A stretch of 64,000 nt of DNA from Jaapia argillacea MUCL 33604 (Eukaryota; Basidiomycota; Agaricomycetes; Jaapiales; Jaapiaceae). Positions 11,361 through 23,456 of the stretch are shown piece by piece. The translations under genes were made by a program, and so were the position numbers. Below the pieces are notes generated by a model. It saw only the letters and a list, made by a program, of their open reading frames with translations. It had not been told where the DNA came from and made no database searches. The DNA is taken from positions 268,942 through 332,941 of the forward strand of contig KL197724.1 in NCBI GenBank assembly GCA_000697665.1, written 5' to 3'. How positions within the stretch are numbered: the stretch's first letter is position 1; every line of letters starts with the position of its first letter.

Positions 11361-14300
11361 TCAATCCCAGTCGATAGTGAGTCCACCGGGAAGAGCGTCC
11401 ACGATGCCAATGCCTCTATCTGCTTCTCGCTTGAGCCATTTCAACGCTCGCTTGTCGTCCTTTAAGAACGGCTCCAACTTCTCGTAGCATCGTTTGTTGT
11501 GATCCTGAAGATAGGAGAGCGAGTTAGCTGGAATTACTAGGATGTATCGCAGTGGGCCCACGAACCTTGATCCATTGCTTCTCATCTTTGGAGAGCATAT
11601 TCTCCTTCACCATCTTCGTCTGGATCGGTACACAAGTAAGGCGCTCAAAGCCCAACCAAACTTTGCCGTTGAACTCCCGCTTTGTCTGGAGGCCATCATC
11701 AGTCAACAAGTCCCGAAGGCAAAAAAGGTGACAAAAGTGCTTACCGTGACACGTTTCACAAACAGAACGGATTCAATGCGCATTCCCCACTTGCCGGGAT
11801 TATCTGGGAAAGAGACCAACATCATCAATTCCGAATCTCTTACCATGGAGATGGGTATGACTCACAATAGCCGGGCTCGTTAGAGACAACGTGTCCGGGC
11901 ATAAAAGCTATATCGTTCGAAAATCCGTGGGGTCCCTCGTGAACGTTCAAGTAGGATCCAACACCATGCCCCGTCCCGTGCTACAACCGGAAGGTAAACA
12001 CATCATTCAACGCTTAGCCATAACCAGATACGACGTACCCCGTAATTCAGGCCATCTTGCCACAACGCCCGACGTGCTAAGACATCCAGAGCCTTGCCCG
12101 ATGTTCCCTCAGGGAATATCGCACTGTCAATGGCCATCTACCAAAAGCAAGGATCAATCAGCGTCGAAGCTCTTGTGGTATCAACACGATATTGGTGTAC
12201 TTACATGGCCTTGCAGGACACGAGTATAAGCCTCGCACATCTCCGGTGTCGGACGACCAAAGTGAACAGTTCGCGTGGTATCGCAAGTACCATCCCTATA
12301 CTGACCACCAGAGTCGCTATAAGGATCGTCAGTAACGTTGCAAACAACACGAGAGACGGGTAAGCTCACTTGAGGTACGGCGTATCACGATCAATGACTC
12401 GCGCCGTCGATCGAGATGGTGAATAGTGTGGAAGAGCTGGAGGGTGATCAGACGAGATCCAAAGTGAAGTTCAAGACGGAAACTCACCAGCATTGGGACC
12501 ACTGGCAGATATGTTCTCATACGCAAGATCCATAAAGTGCTTCTGGTGCCGTCTATACTCAGTCAACCGGAACGCCGCCTCGTACTCTGTGATCTCGTAT
12601 CCCTGAGACAGCTTGAACTCCAACCACGCAAACCACTTGACCTTTAACCCAACATAAACAATGAATACCCATGACCAATATCATGCAAAGAAGCAAGCTT
12701 ACGAAAGCGACACCATCTCGCATATAAGCCCGTTTCAAACCTTCAATCTCCACATCATTCTTGATCGCTTTCATCTCCTCAACGATGGCTGGTGCCACGG
12801 TGTAGCGAAGATGTGTGAGCATTAACGAGATAGCGTAGGATGTCTCCCCGGAGATGAGGACCTGACGGGAGCACGTCAGCAACCACAAGAGAATAGGATC
12901 AGCGAATAACACCTACTTTGCCTTCACCCCACTCTCTCCGCCTCAAGAAAGTCCAGATATCATTATACTCTCTCTGCTCGACTTTGATCGCAGACAAGTA
13001 CGACGCAACCTCCTTATCAACCTTCGCAGTCTCAATGAACAAAATGGTCTTGTCCAGACCGACATAAAGGTATGATTGGAAAACGGGATTGTAGGGCACG
13101 TCTTGTCCTCGCAGGTTGAGCACGTATGCTAGACGGAAGAACGAATTTCAATTTCATGAACGGGTGAACGACTAACACGAGCCCAAGACATACCAATAGC
13201 GGACAGAGAAGTGATCAGCGTGCCGACGTGATATTGTGCGGCAGTTGCGGGAGCCTTTGAATATGACAACGTCGAAGGTGGCTGCTCCTTGACCCAGTTC
13301 TTCAAGATGGCGAGCTTGGCAGGTGCATCCTGGCCTAAAAGGAGAGTTAGGTGAGGAAGCATGGGGGCTGTCATGAATCAACTTACCAGTGAACTCGATG
13401 GGCTGGAGGAAAATAGGCTCTTTCGATCTTGCAGGCTTGTCCTTCCATAAGAGATCAATGAGGTTCTGAGGCGGGTAGATCAACTTTGACGATTTCCCGT
13501 TGATAGCGGTGTTGAGCTGGGTCGCCTTTTGGTGTGAGATCATACGAGCATCAATGCCTATTCGTGAATCCTTGACTCGGTCCTATACAATATCCCTCGG
13601 AGTCATTCACCTGTTCGATAAAGAATAAGATGAAAGAAACGCACGACAAGCCATTCTATCCATGACTTTGGCGCATCAGGTGCACCGGCAGGAATGAGAT
13701 GCCAGTTGGCATCGAGTTCGTCCTTGGCTTGCAGCCAGTATCGTGAGTCCGTAACAAGGTAAGCTTGAGTCTTTGAAACGATGGCTTCGCCAGCGGAACC
13801 AGTAAATCTAGAGCGACTTGAGCAAGTGATCCAAGGGAATCAATAGATTTCAACTCACCCCGATATCCACTCTCGTCGCTTGTCACTGGCAGCAACGTAT
13901 TCCGATCCATGGGCATCCTCACTTGGTATAACACTCATCCAGAGGTAAGCATTACCTCATAAAACAAGAGACACAAAACACGCACTAGTAATCGAGCGAA
14001 TCCTTCTGCATAAGCTTCCTCAACTCAGTCAACCGATCACCAGTGTCGATTCTTTCTCTCCCTTCATCCACATCATTGATCTTTCTCTCATATCCAGACC
14101 CAACAAGCGTACTGGACGAATCGTTATGCGGCAACTGCGGTCGTCTCGCGCTGGACCCACTCGACTTGGAATTCTTTGAATTCTGTCGAGAAGGATATGG
14201 AGGAAGTTGACGACTGCTCGTACCACTATTCTGACTTGGTCGTCTGACAGGTGATCCCTCCCTCATAGCCGCCTCCTTCTCTAACTTTGCATCCCGTTCC

Positions 14301-14707
14301 TTCAACAACTCCTTCTCTCTCCTCCCTGAGCCCCATCCATAGCTCGCCCAAGACTTTTTCGAATCCGAGCGCTTGACATCGGCGCCGCTCGCTATGGGAG
14401 GTGTCGATGGGGGTAATGGTGTCGGAGGTTTGGTAACATTCACAAGATCGCCATCGGAAACGAACGTGTGATTGTCGGGTTGTGATGTAAGCGTCGCCGT
14501 CGGAGAAAATGAACCCGAGCGATGACGCTGACTGCCAGCAGTGTGTCGAGAGGAGGGATGAGACGAGCGGTCCGACTTCTCCCAGAACGGAATGGAATCC
14601 TTGGAGTCCTTGGACCTTGACGAGGAGCTCGTTTTCGATCGTTTGAGATTGAAAGTAGGCAAGCACAATGGAGGAGGCGGCGGCGGAGGTGGTGGTGGCG
14701 GAGGCAT
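11361..14707 (-). CDS. Xaa-Pro aminopeptidase P (M24B) with poly-Pro/Ser-rich N-terminal extension (845 aa)
   Basis: Metalloprotease removing an N-terminal residue preceding proline. Fifteen phase-consistent exons (high to low): 14707-13986, 13933-13859, 13807-13645, 13582-13387, 13334-13194, 13128-12917, 12861-12703, 12641-12488, 12436-12370, 12316-12205, 12137-12039, 11980-11866, 11803-11745, 11685-11566, 11504-11361. From about residue 225 it aligns with the three-domain cytosolic aminopeptidase P (about 615 aa): [21 protein letters not shown], then the pita-bread domain. Five metal ligands are recognisable: D631 and D642 (NDSGG...TCDTTR), H705 (GTGHGVG), E735 (SNEPGYY), E749 (MRIES). The first ~225 residues, coded by exon 1, start with twelve prolines after Met and continue Ser/Arg/Lys-rich. 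This extension is unusual, and an internal start is possible. The exon 14 donor is GTTCGT. Confidence 0.93.
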
Positions 14708-16571
14708 GATAGCAGTAGGAAAAGTGATGAGACGTAAAGGAAGATGTGACGAAGGCTGCTGACCGGAGCAGAACCTATAGGTCGTCGTCTAAGTAAAAAG
14801 CACGCAGGAGGTGTGCGTGGGCGGGACCAGGCAACGTCGAGAAGATTGTCGTGTGTGGGTGTGACCCCGAGCACCTTCAGTCAGAGTTCGGCCACGAGGC
14901 GGGGACTTTCCTAATTTAGATATCTCGGTCGGATTCGGCAGTCCGGCCGGTTCGGTCCGATCAGTGTGGCTGATCTTTCGCACCTTTGCAAGGCGTCGGA
15001 AGGGAGCTAGGGGTGCACGCTGCAAAGGCCTGGCACCCCTGATGAAGAGATTAGCGTTATGGAGACTCATCTCTATGCTCGATCACCTGTCGGACCTATT
15101 TGTGGGAACGCTGAGCAAAGACTGACGAAAACGCCTCACTCAGCTAACCGAGGGGGTCAGTCAATCGAAGATAGACTCGGATAAACGCACCTCTCCGCAG
15201 ATCAGGCGGTGATACTGTGCTCCTCCGTCACCAAGGTGGGCCATACACTTCCTGGGACCTCTTGCACAATGTTGTACGGTCCGTAGAGCAGGTCTTAAGA
15301 CGTACTTACTCGTGACTTCCCCACACAACATTAAGCCACTGCATTCATAGCTTCAGGGTCGGTTACATCACGGGTATCCTATTCGTCTATCGTGGAGCTT
15401 GATAAACACGATGTCCACGGTCATTCCAACATATCACACCGACTGTGAAGAAAATACACACCCACAATAAACATTTCTAACTCCTCATCCGAACGAACGG
15501 GTGTCCCGGAACTGGACCCGCAGTAAATTCGAAATCTTGGATAACAATCTCGGACTGGAACCTCCTAGATGAAAACATTTAGATGCAATGCTATTCCTTC
15601 TCTCGAAACCCCTCTTCCCTCACCTTCGTCCTAACGCACAAGACCACCTCGATCTCTCAGCTCCTGGATGATTGATTGATCGCAGGACCAGAATCCAAGC
15701 CCAGAGGGATAGATTTGTCTGTGCAAAAGCCACCGAGAGGGAGCACAAGACCCTGAGAGGGAGCCAGTGACTGGTAGGTAAACGATCGTCCCGCGAGAGT
15801 CAGGTGTAAGGTAAGTCCAAGAAGCAAGAGCATTTGCCCAATGCCCAAGGTCGTGTGGCCTACACACACCCACATGAATTACCGTGTTCCGCAGAACGCA
15901 CCTTTGACACTCCAACCAAACATAATCCACCTTTCCACCATAGAAAAAACCCTCAGATGACCTACAACGCCGCTCTGTGGCTAAAGGAATTCATTGAAGT
16001 GGGGTAAATCGGGTAAGTTTTCATCTTCAAATATTGAACTTTGAAGTTTGGGTCCAAGCAAAGCCGGCCAGTGCGCAGTCAACCAATCCCGGACGGCGTA
16101 GATTTCAAGTAGCAACGAGGCAAGGATAGTGAAATATGCCACCAGCGAACAAGATTACGGTGTTGGTCAGATTTCGATTAGAGTATGCAGAATAGGCGCC
16201 CAAGCCCCAAGCGCCACTGACACAATTGTCAATACGCGGCGGTCACATGTATGTCACCGGTCACACCTGTCCTCCTCCCAAATGAAACTACTCTCGGACG
16301 TCCTTTATCGTGACCTCCCCGACTTTCAACATTTGATCCTACAAAGCTCGATGCTCCTCTAGAAATTTCGAATTGTTCCTTAGGATTTTCAAACTTCTGT
16401 CTGCGAGCGACGTTTGCTTGGTATATCATATACCCCTCCGACCTCGAGCGGGACACCTGGAACCAGCTTCGGATTGCGGTATTTGAAACTTCCCCACATC
16501 CTTGCCTGTTGATATAATCCTCCTGTTCAATGGTCATACTACTAGTAAGTATACGAGGCCGTCTCAACCCT
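14708..16571. other. 1.9 kb without a supported gene
   Basis: Minus-strand open frames exist at 14789-15070 (93 codons, basic N-terminus with MSLHNANLFIRG, weakly reminiscent of a mitochondrial presequence) and near 15480-15950. Several splice combinations near 15480-15950 give short plausible peptides. One has a hydrophobic leader (MLLLLGLTLHLTLAG) that could be a small secreted protein. None could be resolved, so no gene is called. Confidence 0.35.
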
Positions 16572-17336
16572 TCAAGTGAAATTCGGGTTGTGCTCGGGGA
16601 GGAAGAACTCTTTCTCCACACCTCCGCAGTTCTTGCATTCCGTTCCATTCCAAGGGTCGACTCTGGTTAGGGTGCATGAGGGTGTATGCTTGCCGGATTA
16701 TCAGACGCATACAAGCCCTCATGGTACATATCTTGTTTGTCGGCACTGAAAACTTCCCGTAACTTTGCCGCAGGTCCGCAAGCTGTCGGCGTCAGCAAGT
16801 GCTCAGGCGCAGCAAGTCTCATGGACAGATTTCTAACAAGAAGGTGGGTTCTTTACCAACTTTCAGGGCTTTCTCCGGGTTGGCGTTTTCCTCTCCCGAC
16901 CTCGGGGTATCTGGTCGTGCGAGTGGGTATCGAGCAAATCTTCAATTTGTTCTTCGGGTGTCAAGTCGTCGAACCTCGAAGTACACGACCCCTTGGAATC
17001 GGGCCCTGCAACATCAAGAAGCGCCGACCCCTGAAACTGAAAGGTGCTCAAAGTTTCATTCATTGTCATACAGTATCCCAACCTCCGAGTATATCGGTCC
17101 CTGGTTATCTATACCTCAGGATCCCAATACATCGGCTACTTCCTGTATGCGACGGCACCTCACCTCACACAAAATAACTGTTGGGCGGCCCTTGATATCG
17201 ACCGACCTGACGTCGAAGCTGGGTGAGATAATTACAGCCTAAACCCGACATCACCGGCTTACACCACCCCCCCTGTCATCGCCCCCTTTGTCGCCGCCTC
17301 GCAGTCAAACCCTTGATTCAGCCCCCCGCCGCCCAT
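16572..17336 (-). CDS. Hypothetical protein with ECKNCGG zinc-like motif (142 aa)
   Basis: Not recognised. Seven small exons (high to low: 17336-17263, 17218-17164, 17100-17072, 17030-16975, 16910-16857, 16782-16713, 16662-16572) give one frame through six introns, from a glycine-rich start (MGGGGLNQGFDC) to a TGA at 16572-16574. Introns are 35-73 nt, some with good branch sites (GCTGACG, CCCTAACC). The C-terminus contains a CxxC pair in TECKNCGG followed by VEKEFFLPEHNP. That pattern could bind a metal, but a single CxxC is weak evidence. Exon 4 start is uncertain by 6 nt, and the intron at 17031-17071 is short. A 147-codon plus-strand frame overlaps it in antisense. I prefer the minus strand because of the splice-phase agreement. 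Confidence 0.5.
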
Positions 17337-17608
17337 CTATCCCCCATCCGTTGTATAGATTTTTCCATGTACTTATGGTAGAACACTGACCAGCCTCGAG
17401 GCGCATGCAATGTGATTGGCGGGCCCCAGTTCTGCACTGCACAGCGTAATTGATAACCGACTACCGGCTTCTTATAGTAAAGTCCTCACGGCCTGGATTC
17501 TTGAAACAAAGCGTTATTTTCGTATACACACCACTTGTGTTGTCCTATGCTACACCAACTCTTCGCCCGGCGAGCAGACTGAACTTGGTTTTTTCTGTTC
17601 TTGTTGAT

Positions 17609-19646
17609 ATGTATGTGCTACCGATCGGATTGCTGGCTCTAGTCTTGTACAGCTTGCCATGCTCTGCTATCTCCTCTGACCAAGTGCGCTGCTCTCTTCC
17701 CTGCATGCGGCCCGGTTCGATTCTGATCTTCAGTTGTTTCTCCGTGAAATTGTAGCCCAACGATCAGCAATGCCATGAGTTTTTCGATGTGGTATGTTCC
17801 AATCTCCACTTGATACCACCGTCGGTTGTCACAAGATTGCCGCCTGACGCATGAGTTGTTCCGCAGTTGGATAACTCGAAAGGAGAGTCGCCTTGTTCCG
17901 TTGCTCGTCAATTGGTAGCGCCATGTCCGGAAGATCAAGGTGAGTTCAAGTCGTATGAGGGAAAATGAACGCAGTTGTGGATGGATGGGATATGGACAGG
18001 CACCGCTGCCGCCAGCAACAGTAGTACGGGATATTGGCTACATGCGGACTCGCTTTGTACTTGGTGCGTCTCAATCGCTTATTTGCTGCTCTCCCCAAGT
18101 TCGTTATTGACATGATTTCTACGTCGGCAGTAACACCGTCGTGTACAACTTGCTGAGCGCCTGCAAGTTATGTCAAGAACAAACCATGCCCCAATTCCCG
18201 TCTTGGAGTAGTGGTTGTGGTAGCACCCAGATCACATTTAACGACTATCCACTCCATCAATTCACCCAAGGGATTTCAATACCGACTTGGGCCTATATCA
18301 ATCTAACACCAAACAATACCTTCGACGTGGATGCTGCTCTCACAAGTAAGAATCCCCCTCACCCTCACCCCTTCATCATCCAATTTCCATTGCATTACCT
18401 CAGAATCTCGGGGATGGACCACAGCACAGATAGTCACCCCCATCATAGTCGGTACGGTCCTCATCGTCATCTTCAGCCTATTCTTGTATTGGTACCATCG
18501 CTCTCACAAGACCAAAATTCGCCGGAAACGTACTCGGAGTTCAATATCCGGAACAGTCCAAACCAAATCCCCCAGTTTCTTCACTAATCTCTTCTCTTCC
18601 ACCTCCAAAACCAAAGCGGGACCACAACATTACCGACTAGAATCATGGACTCTTGGTGAACTCGGTGAACTCGAAGAGGAACAAACTGCTATGATGTCTC
18701 GTACGTCATCTTCGGATGCGAAGAAACCGGGACAAGAAGCGTTTGGTTTGGGGATGGTTAATGGGCCTGGTCGATATTCACCATATCCAGTTGTATCACT
18801 TCCACCACGACAGGGATTCCGAATAGACGACACGGATCTCAGTACCCAATATCCTTCTCGGTCTTCGACAATGGATGCCCAGCCCAGCAGTACTGGTGCA
18901 GTCGATACTCACGACTTGGCGCGCGAGGCAGTGATTCGTGAGGAACAGGAAGGACAGGAAGGGAGTGGAGATGATGAGAGGAGTGTGTTGTTGATCTCGC
19001 GAGTCCCGGGTGTTGATTTTAGCATTAGCGATGCGACTTCGATTCGATCTTCCAAATCTCTGGGTGTAGAGATTGTACCTCCATCTCCAACAAGACTCGT
19101 TGATATTCTCAATGTGAGTTTCACACTAAAAACCCACTGAACAAGTCCTCATCCTCACATTCCCGTTTCCAGCTACCTCCAACCCCACCAACGCCGAGTC
19201 ACCCACCCCTTCACATCCCACCACATTCACCCTCTACGACATACACCCCCCTATCCATAACCCCACCGACCCAGCCCCCTCAAGCAGGCCCATCCTCTCC
19301 TTCTCGCGGCTCGCTCCACGTCCTAACCCCCTCCTCCCCTTCCCGCACCTACACACCTCTCCCGCCACCATCCCCAACAGAATTCCTAGCCCGACCATCC
19401 CGCTCCGACCCATCCCTCCTCATCCCAGCAGCCGTGCGCGCAGCTGGGTACAACCCTTACCAGCATCACCCCCAACAGAGCACCCATACGTTGAATGTTG
19501 GTCATACGCCAAGAACGACAACCGGGAGTGGGAGCCAGTGGACGAGAACTGGGAGTTTTGAGACGATGGACAGATATCCTGGTCAGACGCCGACTCCTCC
19601 TGGGGAGTTGGCTGATGCGGGGATGAAGGATTGGGATGAAAGTTAG
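17609..19646 (+). CDS. Single-pass membrane protein with Cys-rich ectodomain, Agaricomycete receptor-like family (548 aa)
   Basis: Exons 17609-17683, 17756-17791, 17867-17939, 18000-18063, 18131-18345, 18404-19113 and 19173-19646 are phase-consistent. Order of parts: a signal peptide (MYVLPIGLLALVLYSLPCSA); a Cys-containing ectodomain with NSKGESPCSVARQL and CNTVVYNLLSACKLCQ, close to a family common in mushrooms; a transmembrane segment (IVTPIIVGTVLIVIFSLFLYW); and a basic stop-transfer (KTKIRRKRTR). A ~300-residue Ser/Thr/Pro-rich cytoplasmic tail with many phosphorylatable stretches completes it. The function of this family is not known to me. The architecture suggests a surface sensor or adhesion protein. 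It is divergently arranged with the preceding minus-strand gene, 272 bp apart. Confidence 0.85.
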
Positions 19647-20098
19647 CATTCTGTTCTGGAGGCGACCGAACCTCCGTTGTTCTTGTTTGTGCCCTTCAGC
19701 GAGGGGCCGCTCTACCATGCAGGTTCATCATACCGGTGCTAGCATTCTTGTCTTATTTTATGGGACTCTTTGGATTGGAATCATCCACAACACATTCCTT
19801 CACACCAGGCATGGACCTTTCACCTAACTTATATCTCTCGCATGGACTTTTTGGTGTGCGTGGTATCGCTCATCTTGGTGTATTTCCAGCATATATCACC
19901 TCAACAGTAGTACAAGGAACCCTCCTCTGGATAGATAGCTGTCTACGCGCGAGGATTTTCGTGTGATACTGTACATCGCCAGTCGCTCCGTATATCTGTT
20001 GGGGCACTGGGACCCAGGTGTATATTGCAAGATGAATGACATGACATGACTCGTACAGATCGTGAAAAGATATGAAGACATCGAAGAAAGGACGGCGA
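19647..20098. other. Convergent 3' region
   Basis: 3' flanks of the membrane-protein gene (+) and NOG1 (-). No supported gene. Confidence 0.45.
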
Positions 20099-22545
20099 TC
20101 ATCTCCTGTCCGTCTTGCCTCCCTTCCGCTTGCCCGAGAATAAATGTTTGGGCTACAATCAACATCATCAGCATCCAGCAAAACATCACGTCGACAATAA
20201 ACACATACCATTTTGACATGAATATGCCGGTCTCCTTCTCCAGCCTTGGCCTGGAAATTCCTTTCCCTCTGTCCAAAATTCCGCAATTTCGTCGCCTTGG
20301 ACGCTTGCGCTTGATCCCGCATACCAGCCAATCTTCGATCCGTCTTGGGTTCCCTCCTATTCTTAAGTACGACTGCACCACTCTCACCCTTGGCCCTCTT
20401 ATTCGGTGTACCATCCCCATCATCCTCATCAACGTCCATCCAGCTTTCCTCACCACCTTCCTCCTCCTCGTCAACATCCATCTCATCCCTCTTCCTCTTG
20501 TTCTGTGCATTTCGGACCTTGGCCAGCATCTCTGCGCGTTCTTGGATACGTGAAGGGTCGAGACCGGCTGCGGTCATTGAGGTCGTTAATTCAGACAACG
20601 TGCGAAGGCCAGCGGTGCGAGGAAGTGGAGCGCGGTTTTTACGAGCTTTTTTAGAGGCTGCTGTTGCTTGTTGACCTACTACACGAGCTTGGGCTTCGAC
20701 GGCGTCGCGTTCGTCGTCAGAGTCGAACTGGGGTGTTTTACATTAGAAAGGTAGAGGAAGATAAAAAAAAAGGGAGACGTACGATGTCTTCATCACTGTC
20801 GTAGAACCCTTCCGCCTGGAGTTTCTCCTCTTCGCGCTCGAGAGCTTCAAGTTTCTCGGCGATATCGGGGTCGATAAAGTCTGCTACGTTCTTTCCATCC
20901 ATAATTTCTGGCATGATGTCCATGTTCCACTCGGGGTTGGCCAACATGTAATTCTCTGAAGGGAGGTCGGTTATCAGCGAAGGCAGTAGAGGAAGAGAGT
21001 CGAAAAACTTACTCTTGAGATTAATGTTATACACACCAGCACCACCCTCCTCCGCCTCAATGTCTCTCTCCAACCGGACCCTCTCAGGATCGTCCTTATC
21101 CCACTTCTTTCGCTCCCTATTCTTAACAACATCAGGAATGAACGCCTCCCTCTCAACATCGTCCCTCTTCTTCGGCACCGCAACATGTATCCTCCCGACA
21201 ATCCCGTTGATCTTGCTCCCTTTCATCTTGTTCTCAACTCTATGCGCCAACAACATATCACAAGCAGCATTTTTGAGGTCCATGACACCTTCCTCGGAGT
21301 AGCAGGATACTTGAATGTGAGAGACACCTGGGGTGTTGATGATTTCGTCTACTAGGGCTCGGGAGGAGGGTGGGAGGTCGTCGAGGCGGGTGATGTCGAT
21401 TTTGTTGAGGACTAGCATTACGGGTTTGGATTGGAAGAGGGGCTTTATTGAGTGGAAGAGTTTGCACTACACACCACCAGTTTCCAGGTTTAGAATCAGG
21501 AAGAAAATGTAGGAAATTGGGGGTACTCACCTGCGCTTCAACGCTATACCCACACTGCTCACTCAAATCCATAAAATAAAGCACGCAAGCCTTCAAATGT
21601 GCCAATGCCGTGATACTCTGCATCTCAATCGTATTCATCTCTTCCAGAGGATGGTCCAAAATCCCCGGCGTATCAATAACCTGCCATCTCAGATACTTGT
21701 AATCGAGATGCCCGACGAAAAGGGATTTGGTGGTGAAGGCGTAGGGTTGGACGTCGACATCCGCACGGGTGACTTTGTTGATGAAGGAAGATTTGCCGAC
21801 GTTGGGGTATCCGCATATGAGTAGGGTACGGGTTGTCGGATCTATTGAGGGAAGACGGGAAATGTGTTGACGGACTTGTTCTAGGTAAGAAAGGGGATCT
21901 TTTTGGCGACGCATGATTGTGGCCATTCTGATGTCAGACATATGATGCATGTGAGCGAGTTTTTGGAAATGGATAAGGCAAGGGGATGGACTGACCGTCC
22001 GAGAGCTGCCCGTTTAAGCTGTTTGCATCGGTACAAACTATCTCCAAATTTGAGGAGTCGGACGTAGTCTTTAGCTACTTGGTCTATCAGATGTCTTGCG
22101 GTTCTGAGTTGGCCGAGAGCAAGTTTGTAGTGGTTCTTGTCGTATAGGACGTTCATCAGTGATGAGAGGAAGGGATGTAAATCCTGATCACATCGCCCCA
22201 GACCATTCAGCAAAGGTCAACCGTATTAGGTATACGAGATTGCACGCACGTCAAGCATAGGAAACTCGGTCAAGATGGCACCAAGCTTTTCGTCGAAGGA
22301 GTCTTGTGTAAACTTGACTTTGCGCATGTAAAAGTTGCGGATACGGCTGATTTTGAAGTTTTTGTGAATGACCTAGTAGCACCACACCCCCTTAAACACT
22401 TTTCCACTCTCCATGCACTCAGAAAAGCCTGATCTGAAGGGGTACATACCGTAGGTGTTTTCCGTTGAGTCTTGGATAGCACGATATCCAAGAAATCGGT
22501 AGCCGTTGGGACAGGTGCTATCGCCTTTAACCCGCTCGTAGACAT
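20099..22545 (-). CDS. NOG1: Nucleolar GTP-binding protein NOG1 (667 aa)
   Basis: Essential GTPase of 60S ribosomal subunit assembly in nucleolus and nucleoplasm. Eight exons (high to low): 22545-22450, 22372-22250, 22183-21996, 21927-21531, 21466-21013, 20955-20783, 20727-20209, 20152-20099, all in phase. G1 GYPNVGKSS (about 175-183), G3 DTPG and G4 NKID are intact. The N-terminal helical region ([22 protein letters not shown]) and the lysine-rich C-terminus ([17 protein letters not shown]) match the family. Length is in the usual range. The acidic stretch [13 protein letters not shown] in the C-terminal third is typical. The last exon codes only 17 residues. Confidence 0.97.
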
Positions 22546-23456
22546 TTTGGCCTCTTGGTTATCGGCGAGGCTTTAAGGGTTTTGAAGAGGATGAGACGGG
22601 CAGGAGGCGGGCTCCTTGAGGATTGCGGGAGTCAAAGCCAAAATTTGGGAAAATCGGTCTGGTATGGTCTCACGGATAAGGTTGGGGTTTCAATTTAGGA
22701 CCATCGAGAGTTCGATTCCGAGTCACAGCGTGCCATTTCCATTACTGTGGTAGTTACTCGAAACTGCCCATGCTCTCATTGAGCCGACTGACTAGACAGG
22801 CTCGAGAGACAAAAAAAAAAGAGATGGATGCAAGTTAATCGACACACTAGTAACGTATTCGAAAACGTAGAACAAAATTAGTGATACTAGACTATGTCAA
22901 CAGTTGCTGCTCAAGTGGGCCAACGGTAGGAGAAGCACAGTTGTAGGACGCAGAGAATTTGGAGAGAAGGTGAGTGGCGAATCGAAGTTAACTCGTAAAC
23001 CAATTCTATCAAGGATTAGTGGCAGGAGGTCTTGGTTCGACAGCATCGTTGTAGTCGATAGCGAGCGCAAGGAGGTCGATTTGGGGAGAAGGCTGCGACA
23101 TCAGATAGGGGATCGGAGATTGTACGTGCATATACTTATGACACGAAGGATATTGAGTTCAATGACTGGTGGTATGTAGAGTTGGGCAGGGAGACGTGGC
23201 GTCTGAATGAAGGGAGGTGTACGGTATGGCAGTGACAAATGTAGTAAATGAGTCATTCGGATTGCCTTTCGTTGGATGAAGTGAAAGTGGTTGTACCACG
23301 TGACCCAATGCACTCTAAGTGGTCGGAGGGTGTGAAGAAGCCATAGAGCCCTCGTAGCGGCCGGAACGACGACGGAGGACGAGGTGGTGATGGTGATGAG
23401 TGTCGCTGGTTAACCTCCACTGAGCAGATCGAAACAGTTGAGTGCGGAAAGGGAGA
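22546..23456. other. NOG1 promoter side and duplicated 3' flank of F-box A
   Basis: Upstream of NOG1 there is no clear element. From about 23456 down to roughly 22950 the minus strand resembles the region downstream of F-box B (48418 to about 48850), so this is part of the inverted segmental duplication rather than a gene. Confidence 0.5.

Noticed and set aside
14789-15070. 93-codon minus frame with basic N-terminus as a separate mitochondrial protein
   Set aside because: No homology recognised, and no splice link to the aminopeptidase P gene could be shown.
16799-17242. 147-codon plus-strand frame
   Set aside because: Plausible-looking, but it competes with a minus-strand model supported by six phase-consistent introns.
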